Assembly: GCF_002161065.1 (NCBI RefSeq)
Contig: NZ_NFLV01000001.1
Span: forward strand, 62,001-126,000
Origin: Eubacterium sp. An11
GTDB taxonomy: Bacteria > Bacillota > Clostridia > Lachnospirales > Lachnospiraceae
Direction of reading: 5' to 3'
DNA length: 64,000 nucleotides
The first letter of the stretch is position 1. Each line of letters starts with the position of its first letter. Below, piece after piece: positions 1 to 9,051 of this stretch. Both the position numbers and the translations under genes were made by a program. A model generated the notes under the pieces. The model was not told the origin of the DNA and searched no databases. It saw only the letters and a program-made list of their open reading frames with translations.

Positions 1-846
1 GGCAAAACGCTGGGCCTGATCGGAGAATCCGGCTGCGGAAAATCCACATTTATGCGTCTTGTGGTCAGGCTGGATAAACCTACGGAAGGAGAAATTCTTT
101 TTAAAGGAAAAAATCTGACAAAAATGAGGGGAGAGGAGCTGCGGCAGACCCGCCAGCATATCCAGATGGTTTTTCAGGATCCAGGCGGGTCATTTAATCC
201 GAAGATGCGGATCCGGGATATCATCTGCGAGCCGCTCATGAATTTTGGAAGGATCAAGGCGTCTCAGAAAGAGGAGACGGCCCGGAAACTTCTGGAGACC
301 GTGGAACTTCCCGGTGAGTTTGCCAGCCGTTATCCCCACAATATGTCCGGCGGACAGCGGCAGAGGATTGCCATCGCCCGGGCGATTGCGCTGGAACCGG
401 ATCTGATCATCATGGACGAGGCCACCTGCGCCCTGGATGTGTCCGTACAAAAGACCATTATTGAGCTGGTGTGCAGGCTGCAGAAGGAGAAAAATATTTC
501 CATCGGATTTATCGCCCATGATCTGGGCCTGATCCAGTCTTTCGCCCATCAGGTGGCCGTGATGTATCTGGGTAATATCGTGGAAATCATCCCGGGAGAA
601 GATGTGGAGAAAGCGCAGCATCCTTATACGCGGACTCTGATAGAAGCGATCTTTGACACAAAGATGGATTTTAACAAAAAAATCGGGCGTGTGGACAGTG
701 AGATACCAAGCCCTCTGGATATCCCTTCGGGATGCCCTTTTCAGACCCGCTGCAGCCATTGTACAGAATTGTGCCGGACGGAAAGACCGGTTTTAAAGAC
801 AATTGGAGAAGGACATCAGGTGGCCTGTCATTTATTTCATGAATGA
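1..846 (+). CDS. oligopeptide/dipeptide ABC transporter ATP-binding protein, 5' truncated
   Basis: This is the ATPase subunit (OppF/DppF type) of a peptide importer, energising uptake on the cytoplasmic face of the membrane. The reading frame is open from base 1, so the true start lies upstream of the window. The Walker A motif GESGCGKST is read at bases 22-48, the Q-loop is in VFQDPGGSFNP, the signature is NMSGGQRQRIAIARA, and Walker B is LIIMDEAT followed by the D-loop ALDVS. The C-terminal oligopeptide-transporter extension is present, with the CPFQTRCSHCTELC cysteine cluster typical of Opp/Dpp ATPases. A lipoprotein follows after about 20 bases and may belong to the same operon. The family is clear but the actual substrate is not. 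Confidence 0.93.
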   Translation, partial: GKTLGLIGESGCGKSTFMRLVVRLDKPTEGEILFKGKNLTKMRGEELRQTRQHIQMVFQDPGGSFNPKMRIRDIICEPLMNFGRIKASQKEETARKLLETVELPGEFASRYPHNMSGGQRQRIAIARAIALEPDLIIMDEATCALDVSVQKTIIELVCRLQKEKNISIGFIAHDLGLIQSFAHQVAVMYLGNIVEIIPGEDVEKAQHPYTRTLIEAIFDTKMDFNKKIGRVDSEIPSPLDIPSGCPFQTRCSHCTELCRTERPVLKTIGEGHQVACHLFHE

Positions 847-868
847 AAAAAGAATGGAGTGATTGAAT

Positions 869-2092
869 ATGAGAAAATATATCCTGTTTTTTCTGACAGT
901 CATCCTGCTGGGGTTTCTGGCTTTTGGCTGCGCGACGACAGACAGCGACGATATCGCCACTCAGAACAAGAGGGAGGCGGACGCCAGCGGCCTGGACAGT
1001 CATACGATCGGCGTCGCCACCTATAATATCAGAGACGCGCAGGTTATGATGTTTAAAGAGTATCTTGATCATTATATCGGAGACTGCTTCCCGGATGTGA
1101 CATTTCTGTACTCGGAAAGCATCTCAGGAAGTGAAGAACTGATGGATTTTCTGGAACTCTGTGCGGAAAACGGAGCGGAAGGGGTGATGGTATTCGGCTC
1201 CTATGATCTGCAAAAAGAAGTTGCGTTCTGCGCGGAGCACGACATGTATATGATTCGTCCTTCTGCAACGTCTTCGGATGCTGATTTTGAGGCGGTGGCG
1301 TCAAATCCTTATTATATAGGAGAAATCGGGCCGGGAAGCGAACTGGAATATGAAGCCGGTGCGGATATGACGCGGACCATGGCAGAGGATGGGAAAACCT
1401 ATCTTATTCTTTCCGGCGGCGCCGCCGAGGATAATGAAATGCATCGTCTGCGTACGCTGGGAATGCTGGAGACTCTGCAGGAAATTTATGGAACAGAGTT
1501 GGAACAGACTGCGGAAGAACTGGCGGTGACAGAGGAGACGGTCACCGTGGAGGCCGGCGGACTAAAAGTCACCGTTTTCCCGGGATATCTGGAAAGAGAA
1601 GAAAACGCTGCGGCAGCCGCTAAAATGATCGAGGACGGCGATTATACAACCGTTTTGTCCTCCGTTCCGGTCAGCCCGCTGATGGAGACACTGGATACCG
1701 TGAAGGTAGAGTGCGGTACGATTGACTGTTTTTCTGAGGATAATTCTTACGGATTTCAAGATGGGACCATTTCTTATGTGGCTGGCAAATACCAGTCGGA
1801 GATTGGTCCGGGATTTGCCGCTTTATATAATGCCATCACCGGCAATGCCGATGCTTTTCGTGAAAATGGCAGGGCCTTTCGTCTGAAACAGGGATTCTGG
1901 ACGGCAAAAAGCAGCGAGGAGTACGAGAAAATGTATTCGCTGGCCCGCAGTATTTCTGTGAACGCTTATAATTATGAGGATCTGTATTCCGTTATTAAGA
2001 GTATGACTCCGGAAGCGGATTTCGATTCCTTAAAGACGCTGGCTGAAAGTTTCAGCTATGAAGCCTGCATGGAAAGGAGGGGATTACATTAA
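869..2092 (+). CDS. lipoprotein with periplasmic-binding-protein-like fold, unknown ligand
   Basis: This is a secreted lipoprotein of 407 residues. An N-terminal hydrophobic signal ends in a lipobox-like LAFGC, so Cys at about residue 21 should be lipidated. The rest, with segments such as IGVATYNI and a repeated alpha/beta pattern, resembles type-1 periplasmic binding proteins and possibly the DUF3798 lipoproteins of Firmicutes; that assignment is tentative. The ATG at 869 was chosen because GGAGTG at 856-861 sits at the right spacing, while an in-frame TTG at 863 is too close. It follows the peptide-transporter ATPase, so it may be an accessory binding protein for that importer, but co-transcription is inferred from spacing only. 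Confidence 0.7.
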   Translation: MRKYILFFLTVILLGFLAFGCATTDSDDIATQNKREADASGLDSHTIGVATYNIRDAQVMMFKEYLDHYIGDCFPDVTFLYSESISGSEELMDFLELCAENGAEGVMVFGSYDLQKEVAFCAEHDMYMIRPSATSSDADFEAVASNPYYIGEIGPGSELEYEAGADMTRTMAEDGKTYLILSGGAAEDNEMHRLRTLGMLETLQEIYGTELEQTAEELAVTEETVTVEAGGLKVTVFPGYLEREENAAAAAKMIEDGDYTTVLSSVPVSPLMETLDTVKVECGTIDCFSEDNSYGFQDGTISYVAGKYQSEIGPGFAALYNAITGNADAFRENGRAFRLKQGFWTAKSSEEYEKMYSLARSISVNAYNYEDLYSVIKSMTPEADFDSLKTLAESFSYEACMERRGLH

Positions 2093-2140
2093 TCTGATAT
2101 AAACGTCTCAATGTCTGTACTCAATATTTCTCAATGAAAG

Positions 2141-2208
2141 AGAATCCTGTTTTGCAGGATTCTCCGCCTGCGGCGGGGCGCTTTTGCGACAGTAATCCGC
2201 CGCTGTGC
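2141..2208 (+). repeat. dispersed GC-rich hairpin repeat, copy A
   Basis: An intergenic block contains two small hairpins (AATCCTG/CAGGATT and CCGCC/GGCGG), then a less conserved stretch ending in TAATCCGCCGC. The reverse complement of 32388-32463 matches it, with only about one mismatch in the first 35 positions and a short indel in the middle. It lies just downstream of the lipoprotein gene and just before the shared terminator. No coding potential is seen. Confidence 0.75.
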
Positions 2209-2248
2209 AAAAAAAGGGAGTGATTTCAGCGAATCACTCCCTTTTTTG
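2209..2248. terminator. bidirectional Rho-independent terminator
   Basis: A 10-bp stem GGGAGTGATT/AATCACTCCC (2216-2241) is flanked by an A-run on the left and a T-run on the right. It can end transcription of both the lipoprotein gene (+) and the converging glycerophosphotransferase gene (-). Confidence 0.88.
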
Positions 2249-2316
2249 TCCGCAGGGTACCGTTATTTCCTGTGTACCGCCGGACGATATTATGGAAGGC
2301 GTACCGGCCGGGCGCG

Positions 2317-3504
2317 CTATTTGATCATAGAAATAATTCTCTCTGTGGCGTGTCCGTTGCAGCTTCCCATGAACTTATTCTTGAAGTCGATAACCTGCTG
2401 TCTGTCGAAACGCTCGTCGATATGGTGGATGGTATCCAGAAGCTCGTCCTGGGTTTTTACCACCGGTCCCGGTGTCAGGTCAAAATAGTCGTAGTAGAAA
2501 CCGCGCCAGTCACAATAATCTTCATAGTCGTATGCATAGAAGATCATCGGTTTCTCAAAGAGTGAGTATTCGAAGATCAGAGAGGAATAGTCGGAAATAC
2601 AGATATCCGCGCTGCAAAGCAGATCCTCGATGGTCAGTTCTTGTGTCAGATCCCTTGCAAAAGAGGACAGCTCTTCCGGAATCTCCGGCGGGCATTTGAC
2701 GAAAGGATGATGCTTGCAGACGAGAACATATTCATCTCCCAGTTCTTTGGCGAAACGGTAGAAGTCAATCTCGTCCGGGGAAGTGGCGGAGGCCACGTGT
2801 CCGCGGAAGGTCGGCGCGTAGAGGATGACTTTCCTGCCCCGCGCTTCCGGCATGACTTCATAAAGTTTCTCTTTCCGGCTGTTTACGAATTCTTCATCAT
2901 AAAATAAATCTGTACGGCTGATACCTGTCGCCTGGACGATGCCCTTTGGAAGGTTCATGGCTTCCTCGTAGGCCCAGATCACTTCCGGGCTGCTGACGGT
3001 CACCACATCCAGATTGCCGTAGTTCGGATATTTATCCAAAGTGGCGGCGGAGGCGCCGAACTTAAGCTCGGCGGTGCTTCGTCCGAACTTCTTGAAAGCG
3101 CCGCAGCCGTGCCACAGATTGATGGCCATGGTTTCCTCCCGGAGAGGAAGGCAGGAGAGAACAATGGATGCCTCGTCTAAAATAACACATTTACTGTTGG
3201 CAAGCTCCTTGATCATATGTTTTACATTTTCTGTGAATTCACGGCCTCTGGAAAAATTAAAATGCAGATGGGCTTCTGCCAGCTCGTATTTGCCGGACTC
3301 TTCCATCACATGATACATATGTTCCATAGAATTGGAGAGTTTGTCAAATCGCATCTCAAGAAAAAGAATCTTGTTCTCATGAACCGGATTATCTTTGCAG
3401 TATTCCCGGTAAAGACGAGGAAAATAAATCTTGTAGCGATAGTGTTTGTAAATCAGTTTTAAACGTTTGATAATTGCTTTTTTGATAGTACGAATGACTC
3501 CCAT
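2317..3504 (-). CDS. CDP-glycerol glycerophosphotransferase family protein (TagB/TagF-like)
   Basis: The protein is predicted to transfer glycerol phosphate (or a related polyol phosphate) from a CDP-activated donor to a wall- or membrane-linked glycan, at the inner face of the membrane. At 395 residues it is the size of a single-domain TagB-like enzyme. Family landmarks are INLWHGCGAFKKFG near residue 130, APTFRGH in the middle, VCKHHPFVK, and SDYSSLIFEYSLFEKP in the C-terminal GT-B half. The N-terminus is basic and amphipathic. AAGGAG lies just upstream of the ATG. No teichoic-acid operon surrounds it, so this is an orphan member and acceptor and donor are unknown. Confidence 0.88.
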   Translation of the reverse strand: MGVIRTIKKAIIKRLKLIYKHYRYKIYFPRLYREYCKDNPVHENKILFLEMRFDKLSNSMEHMYHVMEESGKYELAEAHLHFNFSRGREFTENVKHMIKELANSKCVILDEASIVLSCLPLREETMAINLWHGCGAFKKFGRSTAELKFGASAATLDKYPNYGNLDVVTVSSPEVIWAYEEAMNLPKGIVQATGISRTDLFYDEEFVNSRKEKLYEVMPEARGRKVILYAPTFRGHVASATSPDEIDFYRFAKELGDEYVLVCKHHPFVKCPPEIPEELSSFARDLTQELTIEDLLCSADICISDYSSLIFEYSLFEKPMIFYAYDYEDYCDWRGFYYDYFDLTPGPVVKTQDELLDTIHHIDERFDRQQVIDFKNKFMGSCNGHATERIISMIK

Positions 3505-3601
3505 TGAGAAACTCCTTTTTAAATGTATTTTGTGCGCAGGGGCACTGTTTTCGGGGACAGACGCCCTGCTCCCGGCGAGACAGTTCCGCCGGCGGAACTT
3601 T

Positions 3602-4348
3602 TTATGATGAAATCAGTGAAATCAGGTTAAAAGTCAGACCGCAGATGATGCCAATGGAGGCGATGAGAAGATTCCACTGAAAAAGAAAATCAATGAATGT
3701 GTCCAGGTTACAGCCAAGCAGATGGGCGAAAACAGACACAAAAAGAAAAAGCAGTTCCAGAACCAGCAGGCCTTTGGCGGCCATGTGAAGGTCCTGACGG
3801 CTTAATTCCATGTTCATGGACACGCTGATTATAACATATAAATATGCAAACATTATTATTATATCAGTGCCGCCGAGCTGTTGCAAGGCTTTAAAAAAAG
3901 AATCTGTTCCGCTCTGAAATGCCCCGGGAAGCGCCTGAAGACTGGCAGGCAGCAGCCGGCCGATGAGAAAAAGAAGCAGGGGCGGCAGCAGGAGCGGGCC
4001 GACTCCGACGAAGAACAGTCCGGTATCCCGGCGGAGGCTGTGGAGCAGCCCGCTGCCTTCGTAGTGCATTTTCACGTAGCCGAGGGTGCCGCCGTTCTTT
4101 CGGGCCGTTTTCACCCGGCGATAAAGACAGACACTGTCAATATGATATCCAAAGATCAACGCAAAAATAAGGTGCGACAGTTCATGAACCGGCGTACCGA
4201 TGAGATTAAAAAGATCCAGCAGAAAGTATCCCCGGGCGTTCCTGGAAAAATTCTGCCAGGCGGACTGTCTGGCACGGCCCATGAGGAAGCCGAAGACCAC
4301 AAGCACCAGCAACATTTTGATATTAAATTGAATAAAGTAATCAAACAT
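3602..4348 (-). CDS. integral membrane M50-like metalloprotease homologue
   Basis: This is a hydrophobic protein of 248 residues with several predicted membrane segments. The first helices carry PVHELSHLIFALIFG, an HExxH zinc-protease signature inside a membrane helix as in site-2-type (M50) proteases. The second zinc ligand motif is not obvious, so activity is uncertain. The ATG at 4348 was preferred over one at 4381 because GAGGGA precedes it at a good distance. The gene stands alone on this strand, with no obvious anti-sigma factor or pheromone substrate nearby. It could also be a non-proteolytic relative. Confidence 0.6.
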   Translation of the reverse strand: MFDYFIQFNIKMLLVLVVFGFLMGRARQSAWQNFSRNARGYFLLDLFNLIGTPVHELSHLIFALIFGYHIDSVCLYRRVKTARKNGGTLGYVKMHYEGSGLLHSLRRDTGLFFVGVGPLLLPPLLLFLIGRLLPASLQALPGAFQSGTDSFFKALQQLGGTDIIIMFAYLYVIISVSMNMELSRQDLHMAAKGLLVLELLFLFVSVFAHLLGCNLDTFIDFLFQWNLLIASIGIICGLTFNLISLISS

Positions 4349-4562
4349 ACGGATTCCCTCGTTGAAAATATGGCTTATCATATCATTAATATGCGGGTTT
4401 TACAAGAATCTTTATTATTTTATCAGACGAAAACGGAAAAAATGTGACAGAAATTTCCGGAATTTGCGGCTTCTGCGGCATAGAATTATATTGAAATTTC
4501 AGCGCGAATTGTATAAAATTAGTACATAATGTTAAAAAAGAGAGAAGAGATGGAGGTAGAAC

Positions 4563-5408
4563 ATGAGTGGAATTGTCATAATTATCATTGCTCTTGTGAT
4601 CATTATCGCGGCCGTGGTTGTTGTGGTGACCGCGATGCCGGGAAAGAAGTCCGGAGAGCAGGCTCAGAGTGAACAGAGAAAGATCAAAGATCTGCAGGTG
4701 GATGCGGTGGAAATGAAAAGGAAAAAAGAGCCGGTAAAAGAAGATCCGGAGGTCACTGCCGCCAAAAAGGAGCTCTATCAATATCTGACCCAGGTGATTA
4801 AACGAATGTTTATGCATTACCGAAGAGGGAGCTGGGATAAGCTGACAAGAGTCAATCTTCCATCGGAAGGAGTGCAGAAACATTATGATAAGATCCGGCA
4901 GTCTCTCACACCTCAAGCCGCGCGTATTCTGGATGCGTTTTTTGCCTGTATTGATATGAAGGGCAGTGAGGAAAAGAAGCCGGGAGAGGTGCAGGACGGC
5001 GAGAAGCTGAAGGAGGTATTTCTCCAGATGGTTCTTCCGTTTTATCCGGTGTACTACGACAGGCTGGACGGAATCCGGTATACCTCTTTGCTGAATCAGA
5101 CCATGCTTAATCTGTTTCACCGTCTGACCGGCAAGAAGTTCCGTCTGGGTTACAAGAACCGGTATAATTCCGGCGTGACCGCTTACCGTTGGGAGGGCAG
5201 CCGCTATCAGGTGTATGCCGAGGACGGCACCAGGCTCTGCGACGCAGTTTTCCGGGACGGAAAAGTGTGGGAAGGATACGCCTGTCTGCCTGTGGAAGAA
5301 CAGAAGGATGATGACTGGGAACTGATGCAGGCGGGGACTTTCCGCGATGGCGTGTTTGTGGACGGAACACTGCAGTATATATATAGGAAGAAATGCGGAC
5401 AGATCTGA
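4563..5408 (+). CDS. membrane-anchored protein of unknown function
   Basis: I do not recognise this protein. It has 281 residues. The first roughly 24 residues form one very hydrophobic Ile/Val-rich helix without a cleavage site, followed by a charged, Lys/Glu-rich linker and a mostly helical cytosolic or extracellular domain. The C-terminal 80 residues contain repeated aromatic-glycine patterns (AYRWEGSRYQVYAEDGT, DGKVWEGYACLP), suggesting a small beta-sheet. A strong GGAGG at 4552-4556 supports the ATG. It lies upstream of pta with its own apparent promoter gap, so there is no clear operon partner. Confidence 0.7.
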   Translation: MSGIVIIIIALVIIIAAVVVVVTAMPGKKSGEQAQSEQRKIKDLQVDAVEMKRKKEPVKEDPEVTAAKKELYQYLTQVIKRMFMHYRRGSWDKLTRVNLPSEGVQKHYDKIRQSLTPQAARILDAFFACIDMKGSEEKKPGEVQDGEKLKEVFLQMVLPFYPVYYDRLDGIRYTSLLNQTMLNLFHRLTGKKFRLGYKNRYNSGVTAYRWEGSRYQVYAEDGTRLCDAVFRDGKVWEGYACLPVEEQKDDDWELMQAGTFRDGVFVDGTLQYIYRKKCGQI

Positions 5409-5450
5409 CAGAAATGAGGCACAGTACAGCCCATGTTCAGGATAAAATAC

Positions 5451-5479
5451 TTGCAATATCGGCAGTACAATATTAAGAT
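5451..5479 (+). promoter_or_regulatory. candidate promoter of pta
   Basis: TTGCAA (5451-5456) and TAAGAT (5474-5479) are spaced by 17 bp, about 70 bases upstream of the pta start. Confidence 0.5.
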
Positions 5480-5547
5480 AGAGTTACATGTATTTTGTAT
5501 ACATGCTCAAAAGATATATAAATTATTTTATTGGAGGGACAAAAAGA

Positions 5548-6507
5548 ATGTTTGCAAAATTAGAAGAACAGTTAAAAGCAGCTACAAGAACCATCGTCTT
5601 TACAGAAGGTACGGATGCCCGTATTCTGGACGCGGCAGATAAGCTGACCAATCAGGGTATCCTCAATGTGATTCTTATTGGTGAGGAAGGCGAAGTGAAG
5701 AAAGCTGCTGCAGACGGCGGATTCCACATTGACAAATGCCAGATCGTCAATCCGGCGGCTTACGATGAGATGGAGCCGATGGTGGAAGAGATGCTGAGAC
5801 TCCGCAAGGGAAAGATGACAGAAGAACAGGTAAGAAGCGCTTTATCACAGGGCAACTATTTTGGAACCATGTTGGTAAAGATGGGCAAGGCAGATTGTCT
5901 TCTGGGAGGAGCTACTTACTCCACAGCGGATACCGTTCGTCCGGCTCTTCAGCTGATTAAGACAAAACCAGGCAACAAGATCGTAAGCTCCACCTTCATC
6001 ATGGTAAAAGGTGACGAGAAACTGGCTTTCGCGGACTGTGCCATCAACATTGATCCGAGTGAAGATGATCTGGTGGAGATTGCCATTGAGAGTGCGAAGA
6101 CAGCAAAGGTATTCGGTATTGATCCGAAAGTCGCTATGTTATCTTACTCCACACTGGGTTCCGGCAAGGGCGAATCCGTGACAAAGATGGCCAACGCCAC
6201 AGCAAAGGTAAAAGAGCAGGCTCCGGATCTTGCCATCGACGGCGAGCTGCAGTTTGACGCTGCTGTATCTCCGGAAGTCGCTAAGATCAAATGTCAGGGA
6301 TCTCCGGTAGCCGGACAGGCCAATACCTTTATCTTCCCTGATATCAGCGCAGCCAACATCGGTTATAAGATCGCAGCACGCCTTGGCGGATATGAAGCCA
6401 TCGGACCGGTTCTTCAGGGACTGAACGCGCCGATCAATGATTTAAGCCGTGGATGTAATGCAGAAGAAGTATACAAGATGGCTCTTGTTACGGCGGCGTT
6501 AAGCTGA
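5548..6507 (+). CDS. pta: phosphate acetyltransferase
   Basis: The enzyme interconverts acetyl-CoA and acetyl phosphate, the first step of acetate formation with ATP yield in fermentation. The 319-residue length matches the short Firmicutes form. Recognisable segments are IVFTEGTDARILDAA near the start, DCLLGGATYSTADTVRPALQ in the middle, and GELQFDAAVSPEVAKIKC and GQANTFIFPDISAANIGYKIA toward the end. The ATG at 5548 is preceded by TTGGAGGGAC; an upstream in-frame ATG at 5488 lacks such a site. Acetate kinase, often the next gene, is not here; gldA follows instead after a separate promoter-like gap. Confidence 0.96.
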   Translation: MFAKLEEQLKAATRTIVFTEGTDARILDAADKLTNQGILNVILIGEEGEVKKAAADGGFHIDKCQIVNPAAYDEMEPMVEEMLRLRKGKMTEEQVRSALSQGNYFGTMLVKMGKADCLLGGATYSTADTVRPALQLIKTKPGNKIVSSTFIMVKGDEKLAFADCAINIDPSEDDLVEIAIESAKTAKVFGIDPKVAMLSYSTLGSGKGESVTKMANATAKVKEQAPDLAIDGELQFDAAVSPEVAKIKCQGSPVAGQANTFIFPDISAANIGYKIAARLGGYEAIGPVLQGLNAPINDLSRGCNAEEVYKMALVTAALS

Positions 6508-6558
6508 TTTTTTGTGCAATTTATAAAATAATTTCTTTCCTTTATACAAAGTATTTGT

Positions 6559-6564
6559 TATAAT
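6559..6564 (+). promoter_or_regulatory. candidate -10 element of gldA
   Basis: A perfect TATAAT lies 93 bases upstream of the gldA start. No convincing -35 box is seen at 16-18 bp, so only the -10 is listed. Confidence 0.35.
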
Positions 6565-6656
6565 AGTGACATAAAGTTTCGGAATGAAGGAGACTTTGTG
6601 GCATGATGTACATGCCGGAATATATGCATATGCATAAGGAAAGGAAGGATTCTATT

Positions 6657-7757
6657 ATGGCAAATGTAATTATCAGCCCGTCAAAATATGTGCAGGGCGC
6701 AGGAGAACTTTCAAATGTGGCGGAATACGCGGTGAAGCTGGGAAAGAAACCGTTTATTCTGATCAGTGAAGGCGGACGTAAGCGTGTGGGAGGAACCATC
6801 GAAGACAGTTTCAAAGATACCGGGTGCGAACTGGTCTTTGAGATTTTCAATGGTGAGTGTTCCAGAAAAGAGATTGACCGTCTGGTTGCCATCGTAAAAG
6901 AAAAAGGCTGCGACCTGGTTCTCGGTGTCGGCGGCGGAAAGATTTTTGATACCGCAAAGGCTGTTGCTTACTATACAGAGAATCCGGTTATCATCTGCCC
7001 GACCATCGCAGCAACGGATGCTCCTTGTTCCGCACTGACCGTTGTATATACCGATGACGGTGTATTCGAAGAATATCTGTGGCTGCCGGCTAACCCGAAT
7101 CTGGTGCTGGTAGATACCGATATCATCGCCAAAGCACCGGCAAGACTGCTGGTATCCGGCATGGGTGATGCGCTGGCTACATATTTTGAGGCAAAGGCAT
7201 GTCAGATTTCCAACGCCACCAGCTGTGCGGGAGGTAAAGTGACTGTGGCAGCCATGACTCTGGCAAAGGCATGTTACGATACTCTGATCGAAGAAGGTGT
7301 CAAGGCAAAACTGGCTGTGGAGCAGAATGTATGTACACCGGCAGTGGAGAAGATCATTGAGGCCAACACCCTCCTTTCCGGCATCGGATTTGAGAGCGGC
7401 GGACTGGCAGGCGCACATGCGATCCATAATGGCCTGACCTGCATTAAAGAGTGTCATCACCTGTATCACGGCGAGAAGGTTGCCTTCGGTACTCTGACGC
7501 AGCTGGTTCTGGAGAATGCAGACGAAGATCTGCTGGATGAAGTGATTTCTTTCTGTATGGAAGTAGGACTTCCTACCACATTTGCAGATCTTGGTATTGA
7601 GAATCCGGACAAGGATGCTCTGATGGAAGCGGCAACACTGGCAGCGGCTCCGACAGATACCCTGGGCAATGAGCCTGTGGAGATCACACCGGAGAAAGTT
7701 TACGCAGCTATGGTTGGAGCGGATGCTCTGGGAAGATATTACAAAGGACTGGAATAA
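6657..7757 (+). CDS. gldA: glycerol dehydrogenase (iron/zinc-containing ADH family)
   Basis: This is an NAD-dependent oxidoreductase that interconverts glycerol and dihydroxyacetone in the cytosol. It has 366 residues, typical for GldA. The N-terminal NAD-binding half carries LGVGGGKIFDTAKA. The metal site is formed by an Asp in SGMGDALATYFEAKA and His residues in GAHAIHNGLT and LYHGEKVAFGT, the GldA pattern of one Asp and two His. The ATG at 6657 follows AAGGAAGGA; upstream in-frame ATGs at 6603-6633 lack a ribosome binding site. Related small alcohol or diol substrates cannot be excluded. Confidence 0.93.
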   Translation: MANVIISPSKYVQGAGELSNVAEYAVKLGKKPFILISEGGRKRVGGTIEDSFKDTGCELVFEIFNGECSRKEIDRLVAIVKEKGCDLVLGVGGGKIFDTAKAVAYYTENPVIICPTIAATDAPCSALTVVYTDDGVFEEYLWLPANPNLVLVDTDIIAKAPARLLVSGMGDALATYFEAKACQISNATSCAGGKVTVAAMTLAKACYDTLIEEGVKAKLAVEQNVCTPAVEKIIEANTLLSGIGFESGGLAGAHAIHNGLTCIKECHHLYHGEKVAFGTLTQLVLENADEDLLDEVISFCMEVGLPTTFADLGIENPDKDALMEAATLAAAPTDTLGNEPVEITPEKVYAAMVGADALGRYYKGLE

Positions 7758-7846
7758 TCCTGAGAAGGTATTTTAAATCAATGAATCCTGCCCGGGCGGG
7801 TTTTGCCGGCCCGGCGGCAGGTGCCAGTGATATATTATTTTAAATA

Positions 7847-7886
7847 AAAATGCGGAAGCTTTTTTGATGGAAGCTTCCGCATTTTT
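7847..7886. terminator. bidirectional terminator between gldA and the NlpC/P60 gene
   Basis: A 13-bp perfect stem (7849-7861 with 7871-7883) is flanked by A-run and T-run, so it serves both converging genes. Confidence 0.9.
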
Positions 7887-7923
7887 ATTATGTAAGTACC
7901 GTTTTTGTAACTATGCACGCGCT

Positions 7924-8841
7924 CTATCGCTGGCTGCCACAAAAAGCAGCGGCGTCATAACAGCATGTCCAGTAGGAACCTGGATAATAGGTGGAGATGA
8001 CGACCCGTCCTCTGGTAGAAGAAGCGTGGATATACTGATTGTTGCCGATATAAAGGGCGGCGTGGTTGGAACCGGACTCGATCCGCATGAGGATATCTCC
8101 TTCCTGCAGAGCGGAAAGAGGCTTCCGGTAGGCCGCGAGACGGGCAATCTGTCCGCTGGTGGTTTCACCGATATTGACGCCGGAGGCGGCAAGGTAGACA
8201 TCACGCAGAAGGCTGGAACAGTCGGCATATCCCGGCATATTGCGTCTGGCCTGGCTGTACAGGTCGCCTAACCTTGCTCTGGCGGCGGAAATCACCTTCA
8301 TGCGCAGAAAATCCGTACTCGGTGAACTGGCGGCAGTGCTGGCGTTGTCCGAAGAAACAACCGATGCTGTCTTCTGGGAGGAGGTCAGAGAACTGCTGAT
8401 ATAGCGAATCTGTTTTTTATATTTGACCTTCATCCAGCCGGAGCTTTTGCTGAGACACTTAAGCTTGGTGTTCCTCGGCAGCACAGCCACGGAACTGTAA
8501 CCGGTTCCGGGGCCTGTCCTCAAATTGACGCCGTCGCCGGCCACATAGACGATCTTGTACTGTTTTTTCAGATAGCGGGATTTGATGTAACTGACGGAGC
8601 CGTTGACCTTGACGGCTGCCCAGGAGCCGGAAACCCCGATCTTTTTCACCCGCGCTCCTTTTCGAATGGTAGTCTGCACCGGATAGTCAAGACCCGGTCC
8701 TTTTCTCAGGTGGACGGTGGTTTTTGTCGAGCATACAGTCTTGGCAGTTGCTTTGTAGGCAGCCCGGGCATGGACAGGCGCTGCCAGAATCAGACATGCA
8801 GACGACAGAAGGATCAGACCATGTCGAAATTTAAAATGCAT
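7924..8841 (-). CDS. secreted NlpC/P60 peptidoglycan endopeptidase with two SH3b domains
   Basis: This is a cell-wall hydrolase that should cleave stem peptides of peptidoglycan outside the cell. The 305-residue precursor has a signal peptide ending near ARAAYKA. Two bacterial SH3 domains follow at about residues 40-150 (VHLRKGPGLDYPV and VNLRTGPGTGYSS), then a Ser/Thr/Ala-rich linker and an NlpC/P60 domain. The catalytic Cys is in GYADCSSLL (about residue 208), His in SNHAALYIGN, and the third polar residue in YIHASS. The ATG at 8841 has GGGAGA upstream; an in-frame ATG at 8874 does not. It is monocistronic, between two terminator or promoter regions. Confidence 0.93.
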   Translation of the reverse strand: MHFKFRHGLILLSSACLILAAPVHARAAYKATAKTVCSTKTTVHLRKGPGLDYPVQTTIRKGARVKKIGVSGSWAAVKVNGSVSYIKSRYLKKQYKIVYVAGDGVNLRTGPGTGYSSVAVLPRNTKLKCLSKSSGWMKVKYKKQIRYISSSLTSSQKTASVVSSDNASTAASSPSTDFLRMKVISAARARLGDLYSQARRNMPGYADCSSLLRDVYLAASGVNIGETTSGQIARLAAYRKPLSALQEGDILMRIESGSNHAALYIGNNQYIHASSTRGRVVISTYYPGSYWTCCYDAAAFCGSQR

Positions 8842-8892
8842 GCAACATCTCTCCCTTTTATTAATGATTTCCATTACATATAAATAGAGTAT

Positions 8893-8920
8893 ATCATAAT
8901 ATATTAAGAAATGGAAACAA
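8893..8920 (-). promoter_or_regulatory. candidate promoter of the NlpC/P60 gene
   Basis: On the minus strand TTGTTT (8915-8920) and TATGAT (8893-8898) are 16 bp apart, about 50 bases upstream of the start. The surrounding AT-rich gap 8842-9051 contains no other recognisable feature. Confidence 0.45.
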
Positions 8921-9051
8921 AATTGTAATGTTTTTTAGGCATTTCTTGATATAGTTTATGCATTTTATGACAGATTCATTACAAAAAAAGTTACATTTTG
9001 TCCGAAACTGCAGTTACAACAGAGAAACCATGATAAAAGAAGAGACATGAC

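Noticed and set aside
3583-3602. Terminator GTTCCGCC/GGCGGAAC near 3.59 kb
   Set aside because: The T-run is on the plus strand, where no gene ends; for the minus-strand gene the hairpin has no U-tail.
5548-7757. pta-ackA operon
   Set aside because: The gene after pta is a glycerol dehydrogenase with its own start region; no acetate kinase frame was found nearby.
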